50,753 nt of DNA from Planctomycetia bacterium (GCA_009937185.1 JAACCY010000120.1:1-50753), one strand, 5' to 3'. Positions 8,375 to 19,312 are shown, counted from the stretch's first letter. Notes: a model not told the origin generated them from the letters alone. A program made the numbers and translations.

Positions 8375-10132
8375 TTATCGCCTCTTTCCACCAGCAACGG
8401 ACTGCAACAGGAATAGATTCAATGTCAGTTTTTTCTTTTCGCCATCCGACTTAAGGTCATCTTCGATTCGGAAAAATTTTGTCGAAGCTGCGAGTGCTCC
8501 AGCAGCACTATTTGCTTGTGTTGCATCCAGCACTCGGAGTGAGACAATTGACTTACGATCTGATCTTTTCAAACCACTCAGATCGATGTTAGTCCACTCG
8601 GGGTATATCTCTGGCCGAGCAGCACTCACACCCTTGGTGACATCTTCGAACAACTCAAGAATCGGAACGTATTCATCAATGCGAGCTTTGTTGTTACCAG
8701 AGGATCCGCCTTTTAGAGCCATGATCTCTCTCTCTGCTGCAGTAAAGATGGATCCGCCACCTTTTCCCCGGGTTACCGGGTCTTCACCGAATCTTGCACG
8801 GTAAACTTCTAACTGATTTTCCCTCACCGTTTCATACTCCGACTTGCGAAGTTGACCTTCTCTATGGCTGTCGATAAGAAGTGCAATCGAAGACATGCAA
8901 AGAATAAAGCCCAGCATGATTAAGCCCGGAATGAGGTTTGCGAAACGACGCTCGTAGCGGAACTCTTCCTTTCTTAAATCGAAATTGGTGAGCCCTTGAC
9001 CCGCTGCACCCAAAGCCAGCCCTACAGCAATCGCACCACTTTCATTACAACGATCAACTTTATCGAGGCCGATACTAGTCTCAATGGAGTCACAGACCCT
9101 GAGGTGCTGTGCAGTCACTTGAAACTCTTCGGAGAGCCTGTCAGCGACGGCAAGATCTTTTGAAACCTTTCCTGAAACCATGATTCGATCAATCGGATCT
9201 CTCAGCCAATATCCAGCAAAGGTTCTTTGTATCTCAGTGACCAACCGATCTAGCATGCTCTCTGGATCAGCTTCAACCTGAACAACCTTTTTCATCCCAG
9301 GAACTTGCAACTGGTCGAACTCTTCGTCAGAGACCACCGCTATCGCAAGTTCTTCCATAGGATCTTCGACAAACTCAGGCTTTTCACCTTCTTCGAAAAG
9401 TTGACTGAACTCTTCATTGAGTGGAGAAGAATCCTTATTTTCAGCTTCGCCATCTGATTCACTATTTGCGGTGTCCGGTTCTGGCGCAGGCAAACTTTGC
9501 TTCGCCATCACCTTCATGTGATTCGAAGTTGATCTGAGTCTCGTGATTCGACCCTCTTCGAGTAGAACAAAAGTGGTGTGACCCGACTCCATGTCCACAA
9601 GAAGGGTTCTCCCTGTCCTCAACTCCGGGTGTGACACATGGAATGTTGTCGCTAACGCCGTGGAGTCAATCTCGACCTGCATAGGATCGAGACCGCTTCC
9701 TTTGAAGAGGTTCAAGTGATCCTGAATCGATTCTTTATTAATGGCACCAATAAGAAGGTGAGAAGAAGTTTCGCCTTCAGAGCACTTGATGTAATCAATG
9801 ATCAAATCATCGATGACGACTCCCGGAATGTGCCCTTCACTTTCGTACCGAATCGTCTTTTGAATGACTTCGTCTTTTGTGAATGGGACCGAGAAATCTC
9901 TCAAAGTCATCAAACGCGTAGGCAATGCGGAAGCGACCTCTACCCCGACTCGATCCCCTTCACCAAGATTCGTTTTCAAAATCTCAGTCAAAGAATCAAC
10001 TCGCTCAGCAACGGTTTCGCCGTCTATTACCGACTCGATGTAATCCACGAGGACCGTCTGCTTGGATGAAACATCCAATACAGCGATTCGTACACATGAG
10101 TCGTCTATTTCAATACCTGCGTGCAGTGCCAC
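8375..10132 (-). CDS. gspL: Type II secretion GspL-like / PilM-type assembly protein
   Basis: 585 residues from GTG 10132, preceded by GAGGAG. The N-terminal 370 residues have an actin-like ATPase fold: 'HAGIEIDDSCVRIAVLD' (phosphate-1-like), 'GRTLLVDMESGHTTFVLLEEG' (phosphate-2-like) and 'DRIMVSGKVSKD' late in the domain. An acidic insertion lies at about 225-275. A transmembrane helix at about 395-415 (LIPGLIMLGFILCMSSIALLID) leads to a periplasmic PilN-like ferredoxin-fold domain. GspL links the secretion ATPase GspE to the inner-membrane platform. The neighbours gspK, gspC-like and gspM support the call. Confidence 0.7.
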   Translation of the reverse strand: MALHAGIEIDDSCVRIAVLDVSSKQTVLVDYIESVIDGETVAERVDSLTEILKTNLGEGDRVGVEVASALPTRLMTLRDFSVPFTKDEVIQKTIRYESEGHIPGVVIDDLIIDYIKCSEGETSSHLLIGAINKESIQDHLNLFKGSGLDPMQVEIDSTALATTFHVSHPELRTGRTLLVDMESGHTTFVLLEEGRITRLRSTSNHMKVMAKQSLPAPEPDTANSESDGEAENKDSSPLNEEFSQLFEEGEKPEFVEDPMEELAIAVVSDEEFDQLQVPGMKKVVQVEADPESMLDRLVTEIQRTFAGYWLRDPIDRIMVSGKVSKDLAVADRLSEEFQVTAQHLRVCDSIETSIGLDKVDRCNESGAIAVGLALGAAGQGLTNFDLRKEEFRYERRFANLIPGLIMLGFILCMSSIALLIDSHREGQLRKSEYETVRENQLEVYRARFGEDPVTRGKGGGSIFTAAEREIMALKGGSSGNNKARIDEYVPILELFEDVTKGVSAARPEIYPEWTNIDLSGLKRSDRKSIVSLRVLDATQANSAAGALAASTKFFRIEDDLKSDGEKKKLTLNLFLLQSVAGGKRR

Positions 10133-10174
10133 GACAGGACTCCTCTCGCTATTCGGTGATCTTTACTTAGAGGA

Positions 10175-11311
10175 CTATTGATCCCTAGATGGGCGTCCGC
10201 CTTGATTACGCTGTAGACCTTCCAGTTGACGAATTGCGCCTTCTGGATTTTTTTGTAAATCAATGCCTAGGGTCGCTTCAATTTTCTTACGACTGGCTTT
10301 CTGATCAGGGGTTTCTTTGTCGATTCCGCCCCGGATGCCTCCTTTATTTGTATTCTTTATCGCTCTGCCAGAACTTGATTTGGCAGTCGCGCTCACACCA
10401 CTTCGATTCACATTTCGGTTCGAAGCTGCAGGATCACCTGCTGGATTTGAACTCACACCTTTTCTGTCGGTGGGGACAACTTCACCCTTCCCGTTCTTAA
10501 TCACTCCACGAGTATCCGCTGGGATACCCACGTTCGTAGCGGGTTTCTGTCTTCCTCCTGGAAGACCCGCATTGAGGCCATAAGCTTCAACTTCTTCGGG
10601 AGTGAAACCACGCAAAACCAATCCGTTTTCAGTTTCATTGATAACGGGATCAATAGTACTTTCGGTTTTTAGCGTGTAGGTGCGTCCATTGTGTTTGTAA
10701 ATGACGGTTCTGGGTCCTTGAGAGATATCCAAAACTTCGTAGTACTCTTCTTCGACTCGAAACTCTTTTCCCTTTTCGAGATACCTCGTTCTGGCGGTAG
10801 CCTGCGCAATCGGCAATCGGCTCCCGACACCTCTTCGGGTAGAAGAAACTCTTCCTCTGGAAGAGTTTCTACTACTGCTACCCCGAGTTCTGCTACTCGC
10901 GACTCGACCTCTTGATGGAGAATTCGCAACTGGAGTTGCCGCTGATTTATCCTGAATAGTCGCAAATCGACGACCCTCTTCAGAAATAATCACCGCCATG
11001 ACGCTCCACTCGCGCAGCGGGCCTCCATCAAGAATAGGCATCTCAGGTTCTCTTTGTGCCTGGATCGGAGCGACAATGGGTTCCGGTTTCTTTCTGTAGA
11101 AATCACGAATTACACTTTGGTACTTATTAGGTACAAGTCTCGGAACATCCATAGGAAGAGCGAAATCATTCGGCTCAACCAATCGAATGACCTTCTTTTC
11201 GCTAGAGGTCATGCCGAACATTCCTAGAAACACCATGACTAGCATGGCGATTCCACCGATGTTGACTACCGTGAGTCCCCAACGGATCACTTTTACATTT
11301 ATTTTCATCAT
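10175..11311 (-). CDS. gspC: GspC-like T2SS inner-membrane protein with Ser/Arg-rich insert
   Basis: 378 residues from ATG 11311 (AAGGATG upstream); the frame extends further 5' into gspK without a start site. One transmembrane helix lies near the N-terminus (VVNIGGIAMLVMVFLGMFGM). A periplasmic region follows in which 'WSVMAVIISEEGRRFATIQDK' and, after an interruption, 'YLEKGKEF', 'YYEVLDI' and 'RTVIYKHNGRTYTL' resemble the two halves of the GspC homology region, which contacts the secretin GspD. The interruption, about residues 140-180, is almost entirely Ser, Arg, Gly and Thr. The C-terminal third is low-complexity and Gly/Asn/Lys-rich, without an obvious PDZ domain. The GspC call is inferred from this pattern and the gspK-x-gspL-gspM context. 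Confidence 0.5.
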   Translation of the reverse strand: MMKINVKVIRWGLTVVNIGGIAMLVMVFLGMFGMTSSEKKVIRLVEPNDFALPMDVPRLVPNKYQSVIRDFYRKKPEPIVAPIQAQREPEMPILDGGPLREWSVMAVIISEEGRRFATIQDKSAATPVANSPSRGRVASSRTRGSSSRNSSRGRVSSTRRGVGSRLPIAQATARTRYLEKGKEFRVEEEYYEVLDISQGPRTVIYKHNGRTYTLKTESTIDPVINETENGLVLRGFTPEEVEAYGLNAGLPGGRQKPATNVGIPADTRGVIKNGKGEVVPTDRKGVSSNPAGDPAASNRNVNRSGVSATAKSSSGRAIKNTNKGGIRGGIDKETPDQKASRKKIEATLGIDLQKNPEGAIRQLEGLQRNQGGRPSRDQ

Positions 11312-11330
11312 CGATTCATCCTTTGAAATC

Positions 11331-12887
11331 TCATCGCTGTAACTCTCTCCACGAAAGCACAATGACGTGACGATCTCTCCTCGCGCAGACTAGTCTACCC
11401 GAGAGCGTTCTATTATCCTTGGTACCTTTGAGAGTTGCAGTGAAATACTTGCTCGAAAAAACAACCCTGGATTCAAGGTCGCTTTTGAGCATTTCCAGAA
11501 TCGAATCCTCTCCAGGAGTCGACTCTGACCATTCTTCATTAACCTGACCTAATTGATTGATATTCGTGAAATGCTCGAACTCCTGTGCCGCATCTTCTTC
11601 CTCTTCTTCGGAAGCGAATGTATCAGCATCTTCTTCCGATTCTTCCTTGAAGGTGTCGCCCTGTTGGAAAATCTGCCAAGCGATGTCCTTGGCCTCTTCA
11701 AAGTCTTCGAAAGAGCTAAGAAGGGAGATGATCACTTCTGGGCGCGCAGTATTGAGGTTGATCTTTCCGGAGGAATTTGCTGTCAGGACATGGCGCAACC
11801 CGATCGGAGCAATGGGAGCCTCGACCATGTCGTCCAGCAGTGAATACCCCGATTGCTCAAGAAAATCGAGCGATCCCAATCCCGGAAGAGACTCGAGATC
11901 CATCCCGCCGGTCATTCCTGATGAGAATCCATCCTGATTCGCAGCGGCAGCGTCTTCTGCTTCAGCGAGGGCTATAGGATCAGTGGGGCCTTCGAGCAAT
12001 TCGAGTGAAACATCTTCGACTCCAAGCAAGGCGTCGAGACTGCGAATTCTTCGGGTACTTTCTTCCGAAACTCGCTGATATACGAATGTAACGATGGATT
12101 CGGCTGCCCCTGTGGCATCAGGAGTTTCTGCGTACTCAAATCCATTTTCCTGATTGTAATCCACGACCGCTTCAATCAATCGAATCATCATCTCTTGTGC
12201 GGCGTCGACAACTTCCTGATCAGGAATAACAAATTCTTCCAATTCTGAATCCAGATCACCCACCCCATTAATGGTTTGGTCAATCACGGCTCCCGCTTGT
12301 CCAAGATTTGACAGATCAATCCCATCAGCGGCGTCGGCTGTAGACTCTTCTTCCTCTTCAATAACCAACTCAAAGATGTGATTAAGATCAATACACGATT
12401 CGCCATCAATCACCTCTCCGGTGACATTGACTTCATTGATATTATCCTGGATCGCATAAGCCCAGGTATCATGGCGAGTATCCACTTCTTTTTCGTCTTG
12501 AGAACTTCCAGCTTCAACTCCGGCTCTTCCACCAGAGTTTCCAGTCGGAGTGCCCGTCCCTGGTTCCTCTGGGTTCGACGTATCCAAGTCTGAGTCGAAC
12601 TCATCATCGAGAATCTCTTCCTCTAACAATCCCAAATCTTCCATGAGATCTTCAGACACGTTTTGAACGACTTTTCTGGAAGCCGCCTGAAGAGAGTACG
12701 TCAGTTGAGTGAATCCTTGTCGATTCTGAGAGATTCTCTTTTCGACCTGGGTGACAAAGACCATCTGAGTGATCACAACCGTCAAAACGAGAACGAGGAC
12801 CAAAACGATGAATAAAGCCATACCGGAATCGACCCCATGGGCGGATTCTTGAGCTTTCTCAGTCGTCAGAGGTACCTTGTTGTTCAT
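11331..12887 (-). CDS. gspK: Type II secretion minor pseudopilin GspK-like
   Basis: 518 residues from ATG 12887, with AGGAAG upstream. The N-terminus reads DSG-MALFIVLVLVLVLTVVI, a prepilin-like cleavage site lacking Glu at +5, which is characteristic of GspK. 'NINQLGQVNEEW' and 'GKINLNTARPEVI' match the helix-hairpin-like and 'NLNTA' features of the GspK alpha domain. Two strongly acidic inserts (about residues 65-130 and 390-430) make it longer than the usual 320-350. GspK caps the pseudopilus tip with H, I and J, here encoded on the opposite strand 10 kb away. It is the first gene of the - strand T2SS cluster, and the gspC-like gene begins 19 bp after its stop. Confidence 0.75.
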   Translation of the reverse strand: MNNKVPLTTEKAQESAHGVDSGMALFIVLVLVLVLTVVITQMVFVTQVEKRISQNRQGFTQLTYSLQAASRKVVQNVSEDLMEDLGLLEEEILDDEFDSDLDTSNPEEPGTGTPTGNSGGRAGVEAGSSQDEKEVDTRHDTWAYAIQDNINEVNVTGEVIDGESCIDLNHIFELVIEEEEESTADAADGIDLSNLGQAGAVIDQTINGVGDLDSELEEFVIPDQEVVDAAQEMMIRLIEAVVDYNQENGFEYAETPDATGAAESIVTFVYQRVSEESTRRIRSLDALLGVEDVSLELLEGPTDPIALAEAEDAAAANQDGFSSGMTGGMDLESLPGLGSLDFLEQSGYSLLDDMVEAPIAPIGLRHVLTANSSGKINLNTARPEVIISLLSSFEDFEEAKDIAWQIFQQGDTFKEESEEDADTFASEEEEEDAAQEFEHFTNINQLGQVNEEWSESTPGEDSILEMLKSDLESRVVFSSKYFTATLKGTKDNRTLSGRLVCARRDRHVIVLSWRELQR

Positions 12888-13124
12888 CGATTACTTCCTT
12901 TGTCACCGCCGGGACACCATTCGACTCCCCACGGGAATCGAGATCCTTGTATAGCCATCTTCGGCAGATCTCATGCCATTCTACACCCCTGTGCTCAGGA
13001 ACTTTGAATGTCTCAGGAAATCATAACAGGTTGCAATAAAAAGGTTTATGAATCTCAGGAGCAGAGAGCTCCCTCTAAATTTATAGTCATACACCCCGAG
13101 TGAGGCACTTCGTGTTCGAATTCA

Positions 13125-16100
13125 CTACATTTCCGGATCATCGCTGGGGGCAGGACCGGTGTCAGGACGCCGCTCCTTGAGAGTCAAGGTCAGAACCACT
13201 GGCAGTACGACGAGAGTGAGAAGCGTCGAGGTACTCAAACCTCCGATAATGGTTTTCCCCAAAGTCGTGAACTGTGGGCCCGTTGTAATTTGAGTCGCAT
13301 ACGCCATGGGAATCAGCCCCAGAATTGTTGTCAGTGCGGTGATGAGAATCGGGCGTAATCGATCGCTAGCTCCAGAGATGATGGCATCTAACCGAGATGC
13401 ACCTTCCTGCATACGCCTCAAGACTTGATCGATCAGCACTATCCCATTATTGACGACGATGCCGCTCAGAAGGATCGTTCCGATGGCTGCAGGTGTATCT
13501 AGGTTATCTCCCTGAAGAAACAGGAACCATATCACCCCTGGGACGGCCAAGAATACTGAGAGCATGAGAACAAGAGGAGTCCTCACTGATTCAAAGAGAC
13601 ACGCCAGAACCATGTAGACGAGAAATACGGAAAGCTACAGCCCTTCTCCAAAGGAATCGCGGTTTCTCCATCGCCCTGACCACTGCTCACCCAAATCCCA
13701 AGAGTAGCCCACAGGCCATGAATACTGAGCCAGTGCTTCCTCCACTCGAGCCTGAACGACCTGCTGATCTTCGAGTCCAAGTTGTACCGAGATATTTGCA
13801 TATGCCATTCGATCCCAGCGCTTACGTTCATCGGGAGCTTCCGCTTGAACGAGAGTACCTAAATCTTGAATCGGCAATTCCAAATCATCGGTGATGGCGA
13901 ATTTCATACCCTTCAACTCTGTGACGCTATCGGTCTCTTCATCGACGAGCCCCAAATTGATTTCCATATCATTGGATCGGGTTCTCAGACTCGAAAGGCG
14001 ACTTCCAGCAAATGCCATACTGACACTTCTTGCGACTTGGTTACCTGAAACCTGTAGTCTCGCTAAGAGATCCTCATTGGGCTCAAGGCGAAGTTCATCG
14101 ACCTGATCACGACCAGGTATTTCACTATCAATGACACCTTCAACACCTAAGAGGTAACTGGAAACCTTCGGCGCGAGATCATCCAGCAATGACCCAGAAG
14201 CCCCTTTGAGACGGACATTGATGGTGCCAGCACTGGATCTTCCCCCACCGCCACGTCCACCCCAGCCCCAACCATTACTGGTCTTGATGTTAAATCCTGG
14301 AACTTTGGGGAGCACGCTCCCAATTTTGACTCTGAGGTCTGCAAGATATTCCTCTGTCGCTAATTCCTGGGGAGGATATACCCGTGTTATTGCATTCCCA
14401 TCAGAGAACCACGAATAGATATCACCTTCACCGATGACTTCTCTGTTTGATTCAAGTATCTCCTCGATCTGCGTGACAACCTTTTCCATCTCCCGGAAAT
14501 CAAGCCCCTCGACAGGGTTGTAGGAAACATTGGCAAAGTTCGTTTTCCAATCCATATCAGAAAGGTCGAAACGAAATCCATTCTGGAAGGGAATCATGAC
14601 ACTAAAGGTTGCAGCTGCAGCGACGACTAAGGTCAGCCATTTGTATCGAATAGCCCCGGCAAGAAAACGTGAGTAAGCATTTCGGAAGGATTCGAACCAA
14701 GCCGCTTTTTTCACTTCTTGTTTACCGAAGATTCTTGCTGAAACCATCGGAACGAGAGTCAATGAAACGAAAAGGCTCGCACCAATCGTCAGCGAAATGA
14801 CGATGCCCACACTCCCCAAATGTTCTGAAAACTGACTCTCTCCTGAGATGATCACAGGCAGAAACACCACCATTGTTGTCAAAGTCGCTGCGAAAACGGG
14901 TGTTGCCACTTCCATGGTTCCACGAGTAGCAGCAAGGAGAGGATCCTCACCCATCGCCGCACGCCGCACTATCGACTCAACTACCACGACCGCTGTATCT
15001 ACCAGCATGCCGACACCAAGCATCAACGCCAAAAGTGTCAGCGTATTCAGTTCCATTTCCATGAGATGCAATGCAGCCATCGCAGTCAGAACTGAAATCG
15101 GAATCGCCATTCCCACAAGAAAAGTCGCCGAGATCCTTCGTAAGAAAAGCATGAGGACAATAAGAGCAAGCCCACCCCCAACAATTCCGGCATCCCGGAG
15201 TTGGCCAATGGAGCTTTCAATCATTTTTCCCTGGTCTTGCCAAACGAGCAGATCGATCCCCTCCAATTGAGGGTCACCCTGTATCTGCTCGACAACTTCA
15301 CGAATCTTGCGACAAACATTGACCGTATTGGCACCAGATTGCTGAGACACTTCTAGGGATATGGCGGGGGCATGATTGAGGTGACGTCCCCATCTCATCT
15401 CGCCTTCAACCTTATCAATAATTGCTACTTGGCCGAGACGAAGTCCCTTGTCATTGATCGGTAGATCAAAGAGATCTTCATATTCATCGATAGCATTGAG
15501 CATTCGTAAACGACGGGTCTTCCCGTCTTTCCAGATCTTCCCGATGCTCGCATCCACATTCGATCCATTGATGACCTCTGCGATACCACCCAGGCTAAGC
15601 CCGTGTTTCTCAAGATCACCCTTACGGAATTGAATCTTCACTTCGAGAGGCTTTATCCCGTCTAGCTCGACTTGACCTACCCCATCGATACGTTCGAGTG
15701 GCCTCTGAATTCTGTCGACCAGAAGGTTATAGTTTTCCGAAAGATCAATCGCTGGGGAACTGATCCTTGCTTCCATGATCGTTTCGTTTCCGGGTCCCCA
15801 ACCGCCATCACGTACTCGGATTCTCTCGATGTCCTCCACGGGGAGGTCATTGATAGCGCGAGCCAACCGTTCTCGAATGTCTACTTTGATAGCATCGGTA
15901 TCACTCCCGTGGCCAAACCGGAGAGTTACCCGCCCTCTTCCATCACTGGACTCGCTCTCAATCCCCTCAAGACCATGTAGTGTCGCCAATGCCTCTTCGA
16001 GGGGGCGCACCACTTCATTTTCAACTTGGGTTGGAGAAGCGTTGGGGTATGGGATCGTGACATTAATTCGATTTTTACTGAAGTTTGGCAGAGCGCTCAG

Positions 16101-16202
16101 AGGAAGTTGTTGAACAGATAAGATTCCTGCAAGAATCAGTAATAGATGAATCGTTAAGGTCGTGATGGGTCGGGAAAGACAGAGACGAACAAAGCTTTTC
16201 AT
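13125..16202 (-). pseudogene. RND-family efflux transporter interrupted by an in-frame TAG codon
   Basis: Two open frames, 13635-16202 (855 aa) and 13125-13613 and its upstream extension, are in exactly the same phase and separated only by TAG at 13635-13637, codon 856. Reading through gives about 1,025 residues, the normal RND length, and the junction (EGL-stop-LSVFLVYMVLACLFES) falls in the conserved 'LLVYMVLAxxFES' transmembrane segment. The N-terminal part shows the 'GMLVDTAVVVVES' helix and two periplasmic porter loops; the C-terminal part has 'AAIGTILLSGIVVNNGIVLID'. The start overlaps the previous RND stop (ATGA). Either this copy is truncated by a nonsense mutation, losing its last helices, or the base is a sequencing error. 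Everything else looks intact, so the change would be recent. Confidence 0.8.
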
Positions 16203-19200
16203 GACACCGCCTCACCTTCGGAATCGCGGACGAGAGCTCTATATCCACTCGGGATCACTGCCAGAGTCAAAATCGTTGCCACAGCAAGTCCCCAGACCAC
16301 CGTGATCGCCAATGGTTTTCTCAGCTCAGCTCCTGGACCAAAGCCCATCGCTAACGGCATTAATCCTAAAATCGTAGTCGTACTTGTGATCAATATTGGA
16401 CGCAATCTTTCGATCCCTGCACGACGTGTCGCCTCAGTTGCGCCCAACCCACTATTTTGTAGCTGCTGAATCCGACTGACGTAAATAATTCCGTTATTGA
16501 CGACAATTCCACATAAGAGAATCACGCCAATCATCGAAAGAACTCCCAAGGGTATTCCTGTGAATAGCATTGCAAAAATGGCCCCACAAATTCCCAAGGG
16601 TACCGTCAGAATTACAATGAATGGCAACTTCAACGATTCAAATGTACTGGCTAACACCAGATAAACCACGAACACAGCGAGAGCTAATGCCATGCCCAAG
16701 CTGCGTAGAGATTCTTTCATCTCAATGTTCTGTCCCGACATTTTTGCAGTTGTCGTCGGGGACAATATGCGTCCGTCCAAAGCCCTGATGACATTCGCAG
16801 TTGCGGTACCAAGGTCAACGCCATAAGTCCGGGCAGTGACGGAAACAGATCTTTCGCCGCCCACTCTTCGGATTTCAACCGGTCCTAACGCCTCATCCAA
16901 ACGACCGAAGGCGGCCAGCCTCAAGACGGCATCATCTCCTTGGGTAGGAGTTCTGATCGAATCCCTAGCGGCCTCTTCCAAGGTTCTTTCTAAGGCGCCT
17001 TTGATACGAACTCGAATATCTATAGGCTTTTCAGCAAAACGATACTGAGAAGCCACCTCACCAATCGCTCGTGATTTCATGCCATCTGCGATTTGTCCGA
17101 GATTGAGTCCATATGCAGAAAGTCGGTAGGGATCCATGCGAACATGGATTTCGGGAACCTGATCTGGAACTCTTGGATTCACATCTGTTAATCCCGCAAC
17201 AAGGCTCATGCGATCAGCAACTGTCATCGCTGATCGTCTCAACTCTTCAAGGTCATCGTCGTAAACTTCAACTTCAATCGGATCACGAAAAGTGAACAGA
17301 GAGGGTCGTCCAAGCGAGAAAGGACAATCAGGAATTTCCTTAAACCGTTCCTCGAGCTTCTCAATCAGAGCCGTCTCATCTTGGCGAGTGGCCCCATTTT
17401 CAAGTCCGAGTGTCAAACGGGCAATATGTTCTCTTCGTTCTCCTGATTGAACTTCACCAAGAACCGGAGATTCCCCCACTGTCGAAGTATAAAGAGCGAT
17501 CGGCCAATCTTCGGCTTTCAATTCAGACGCGATCTTTTCAAGAGCAGCGACTTTACGATCGGTTTCTTCAAGGGGAGTGCCCTCTGCCAATTCGATATCG
17601 AAGAAAAACTGTCCCTGATAAAGGTCTGGGACAAGTTCAGTTCCAAGATCGTTCACCTTCGGGAGCACTACGGTACAAAATGCGAGTGCAAGTACTGGTG
17701 CCCCCCATGGCATGGAAAGCAATCCACCCAAGGAACGAGAGTATAGATTTTGAGCACCCGTGAGAGCCCACGAGAACAAGCTCGCCAATGGCGACAAAAG
17801 CTTATCGATAAAGGCGATAAGCCGGCTCAATATACCACCGGAGAAACGATGACCACTGGCCACCACTGTAGGGATCACCGTCGCGGCAACAAAGAGACTT
17901 GCGACGAGGGAGTATGTGACCGTCAGAGCCTGATCCCGGAAGATCTCTCCGCCGATTCCTTGGACAAAAATCAGGGGTAGGAAAACTGCGATGGTCGTAA
18001 GCGTAGAAGCGACGATGCCGCCAATCACTTGACCTGTTCCCTTGTAAACAGCTTCGAAAGGAGACATTCCCTCCTCCCGAAGTCTTTGAATCGACTCCAG
18101 GACAACAACACTGTTATCGACCAGCATGCCGATTCCCAAAGCGAGACCACCTAGGGAAAGGACATTAAGACTAATTCCTGTCAGTTCCATCAGCAAAAAT
18201 GTGACAGCGACAGATACGGGGATCGACAATGCTATCGTCAATGTGCTGAGCATATTCCTCAGGAATACATAGAGGACGAGAGCGGCAAGAAGTGCGCCCA
18301 TTAAGGCAGTGGACTCCACACTCTCGATAGACTCTTCAATAAATCTCGCCTGGTCTGAAAGGACGACCAGCTCGCAGTCTGCGAGTTCCTTGTCATTCTC
18401 CAACTCTGCGAGACGCAGCCGTAATGCCTTGGCGACATTGACGGCATTCGCATCGCCCTCTTTATACAAATCGATTTGAACGGCCGGCTGACCATCGACA
18501 CGGACGAGAATCTCATCATCTCTGGGAACGATGGCCACGTCACCGATATCCTTGACCTGAACCGTCCCTGTTTGCCCCTGAAGAACGATGACATCCTCGA
18601 TGTTCTCAAGGGATCTAAACTCTTTTACTGTTCGCAACCGGTAGGCCGTTTGCCGGTCACGGATCTCTCCCCCTGAACGGTTTACGTTTTCTTGGGATAT
18701 GCGCCTAGCTACCGTCGCAACATCAAGAGAGAGTGCCTCCAGTTTTTGAGCATCTAGGTCGACCAGAACTTCATCTTCTGCGCCTCCGGTCACCCTCGCG
18801 GCAGCCACGCCGGTCACAGTCTCCAGTTTTCTCTTAATCTTAAGTTCTGCTAATTTCCTGAGATCTGGAATCGACCGAGAACCCGTTAATGCAAGACGAG
18901 TCATGGGGTCAAGAGACGGATCGAACCGAAAAACCAAAGGTGAACGTGCATCTTCCGGAAGATTGACTAAGTCCAGTTTCTCTCTCACATCGAGGCTAGC
19001 CCTCTGCATGTCAGTGTCCCAACTGAACTCCAATACAACTTCCGAAACCCCGGCCCTTGAAGTGCTGGAATACCTCAAGAGACCTTGAGTCACTCCCACC
19101 ACCTCTTCGATGGAATCAGTGACTAACTGCTCGACCTCTTGCGGGGAGGCATCGCGTAACTCGGTTTGAACTGTAAGGGTCGGATAGTTGATATCGGGAA

Positions 19201-19312
19201 GAAGCTCGACTGGAAGTCGTTTGAGAGAAAGTATTCCGAAGGTTACCGCGGCGATGGTGATCATCGCGACAGTCACTGGTTTTCGGACAACACTTTTCAG
19301 AAATGACTCCAT
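16199..19312 (-). CDS. RND-family (HAE1-like) efflux transporter, inner-membrane pump
   Basis: 1,037 residues, full length for the family. The N-terminus 'RKPVTVAMITIAAVTFGILSLKRLPVELLPDINYP' is the standard RND opening, followed by a porter domain, helices with 'LGIGMLVDNSVVVLES' (the proton-relay Asp of helix IV), a second porter domain and 'LLCGIVVNNGIIYV' near the end. It would form a trimer and export substrates by proton antiport with the adaptor encoded just upstream. Start ATG 19312 has AGGAGA upstream. It overlaps the second RND gene by 4 bp. Two tandem RND genes sharing one adaptor recall MdtABC-like systems; the substrate cannot be read from sequence. Confidence 0.9.
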   Translation of the reverse strand: MESFLKSVVRKPVTVAMITIAAVTFGILSLKRLPVELLPDINYPTLTVQTELRDASPQEVEQLVTDSIEEVVGVTQGLLRYSSTSRAGVSEVVLEFSWDTDMQRASLDVREKLDLVNLPEDARSPLVFRFDPSLDPMTRLALTGSRSIPDLRKLAELKIKRKLETVTGVAAARVTGGAEDEVLVDLDAQKLEALSLDVATVARRISQENVNRSGGEIRDRQTAYRLRTVKEFRSLENIEDVIVLQGQTGTVQVKDIGDVAIVPRDDEILVRVDGQPAVQIDLYKEGDANAVNVAKALRLRLAELENDKELADCELVVLSDQARFIEESIESVESTALMGALLAALVLYVFLRNMLSTLTIALSIPVSVAVTFLLMELTGISLNVLSLGGLALGIGMLVDNSVVVLESIQRLREEGMSPFEAVYKGTGQVIGGIVASTLTTIAVFLPLIFVQGIGGEIFRDQALTVTYSLVASLFVAATVIPTVVASGHRFSGGILSRLIAFIDKLLSPLASLFSWALTGAQNLYSRSLGGLLSMPWGAPVLALAFCTVVLPKVNDLGTELVPDLYQGQFFFDIELAEGTPLEETDRKVAALEKIASELKAEDWPIALYTSTVGESPVLGEVQSGERREHIARLTLGLENGATRQDETALIEKLEERFKEIPDCPFSLGRPSLFTFRDPIEVEVYDDDLEELRRSAMTVADRMSLVAGLTDVNPRVPDQVPEIHVRMDPYRLSAYGLNLGQIADGMKSRAIGEVASQYRFAEKPIDIRVRIKGALERTLEEAARDSIRTPTQGDDAVLRLAAFGRLDEALGPVEIRRVGGERSVSVTARTYGVDLGTATANVIRALDGRILSPTTTAKMSGQNIEMKESLRSLGMALALAVFVVYLVLASTFESLKLPFIVILTVPLGICGAIFAMLFTGIPLGVLSMIGVILLCGIVVNNGIIYVSRIQQLQNSGLGATEATRRAGIERLRPILITSTTTILGLMPLAMGFGPGAELRKPLAITVVWGLAVATILTLAVIPSGYRALVRDSEGEAVS

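Noticed and set aside
13635-13637. The RND TAG as a recoded codon (pyrrolysine or selenocysteine)
   Set aside because: Sec uses TGA, and pyrrolysine is not expected in a membrane helix of a pump. TAG ends other genes here normally (e.g. gspH at 515-517).
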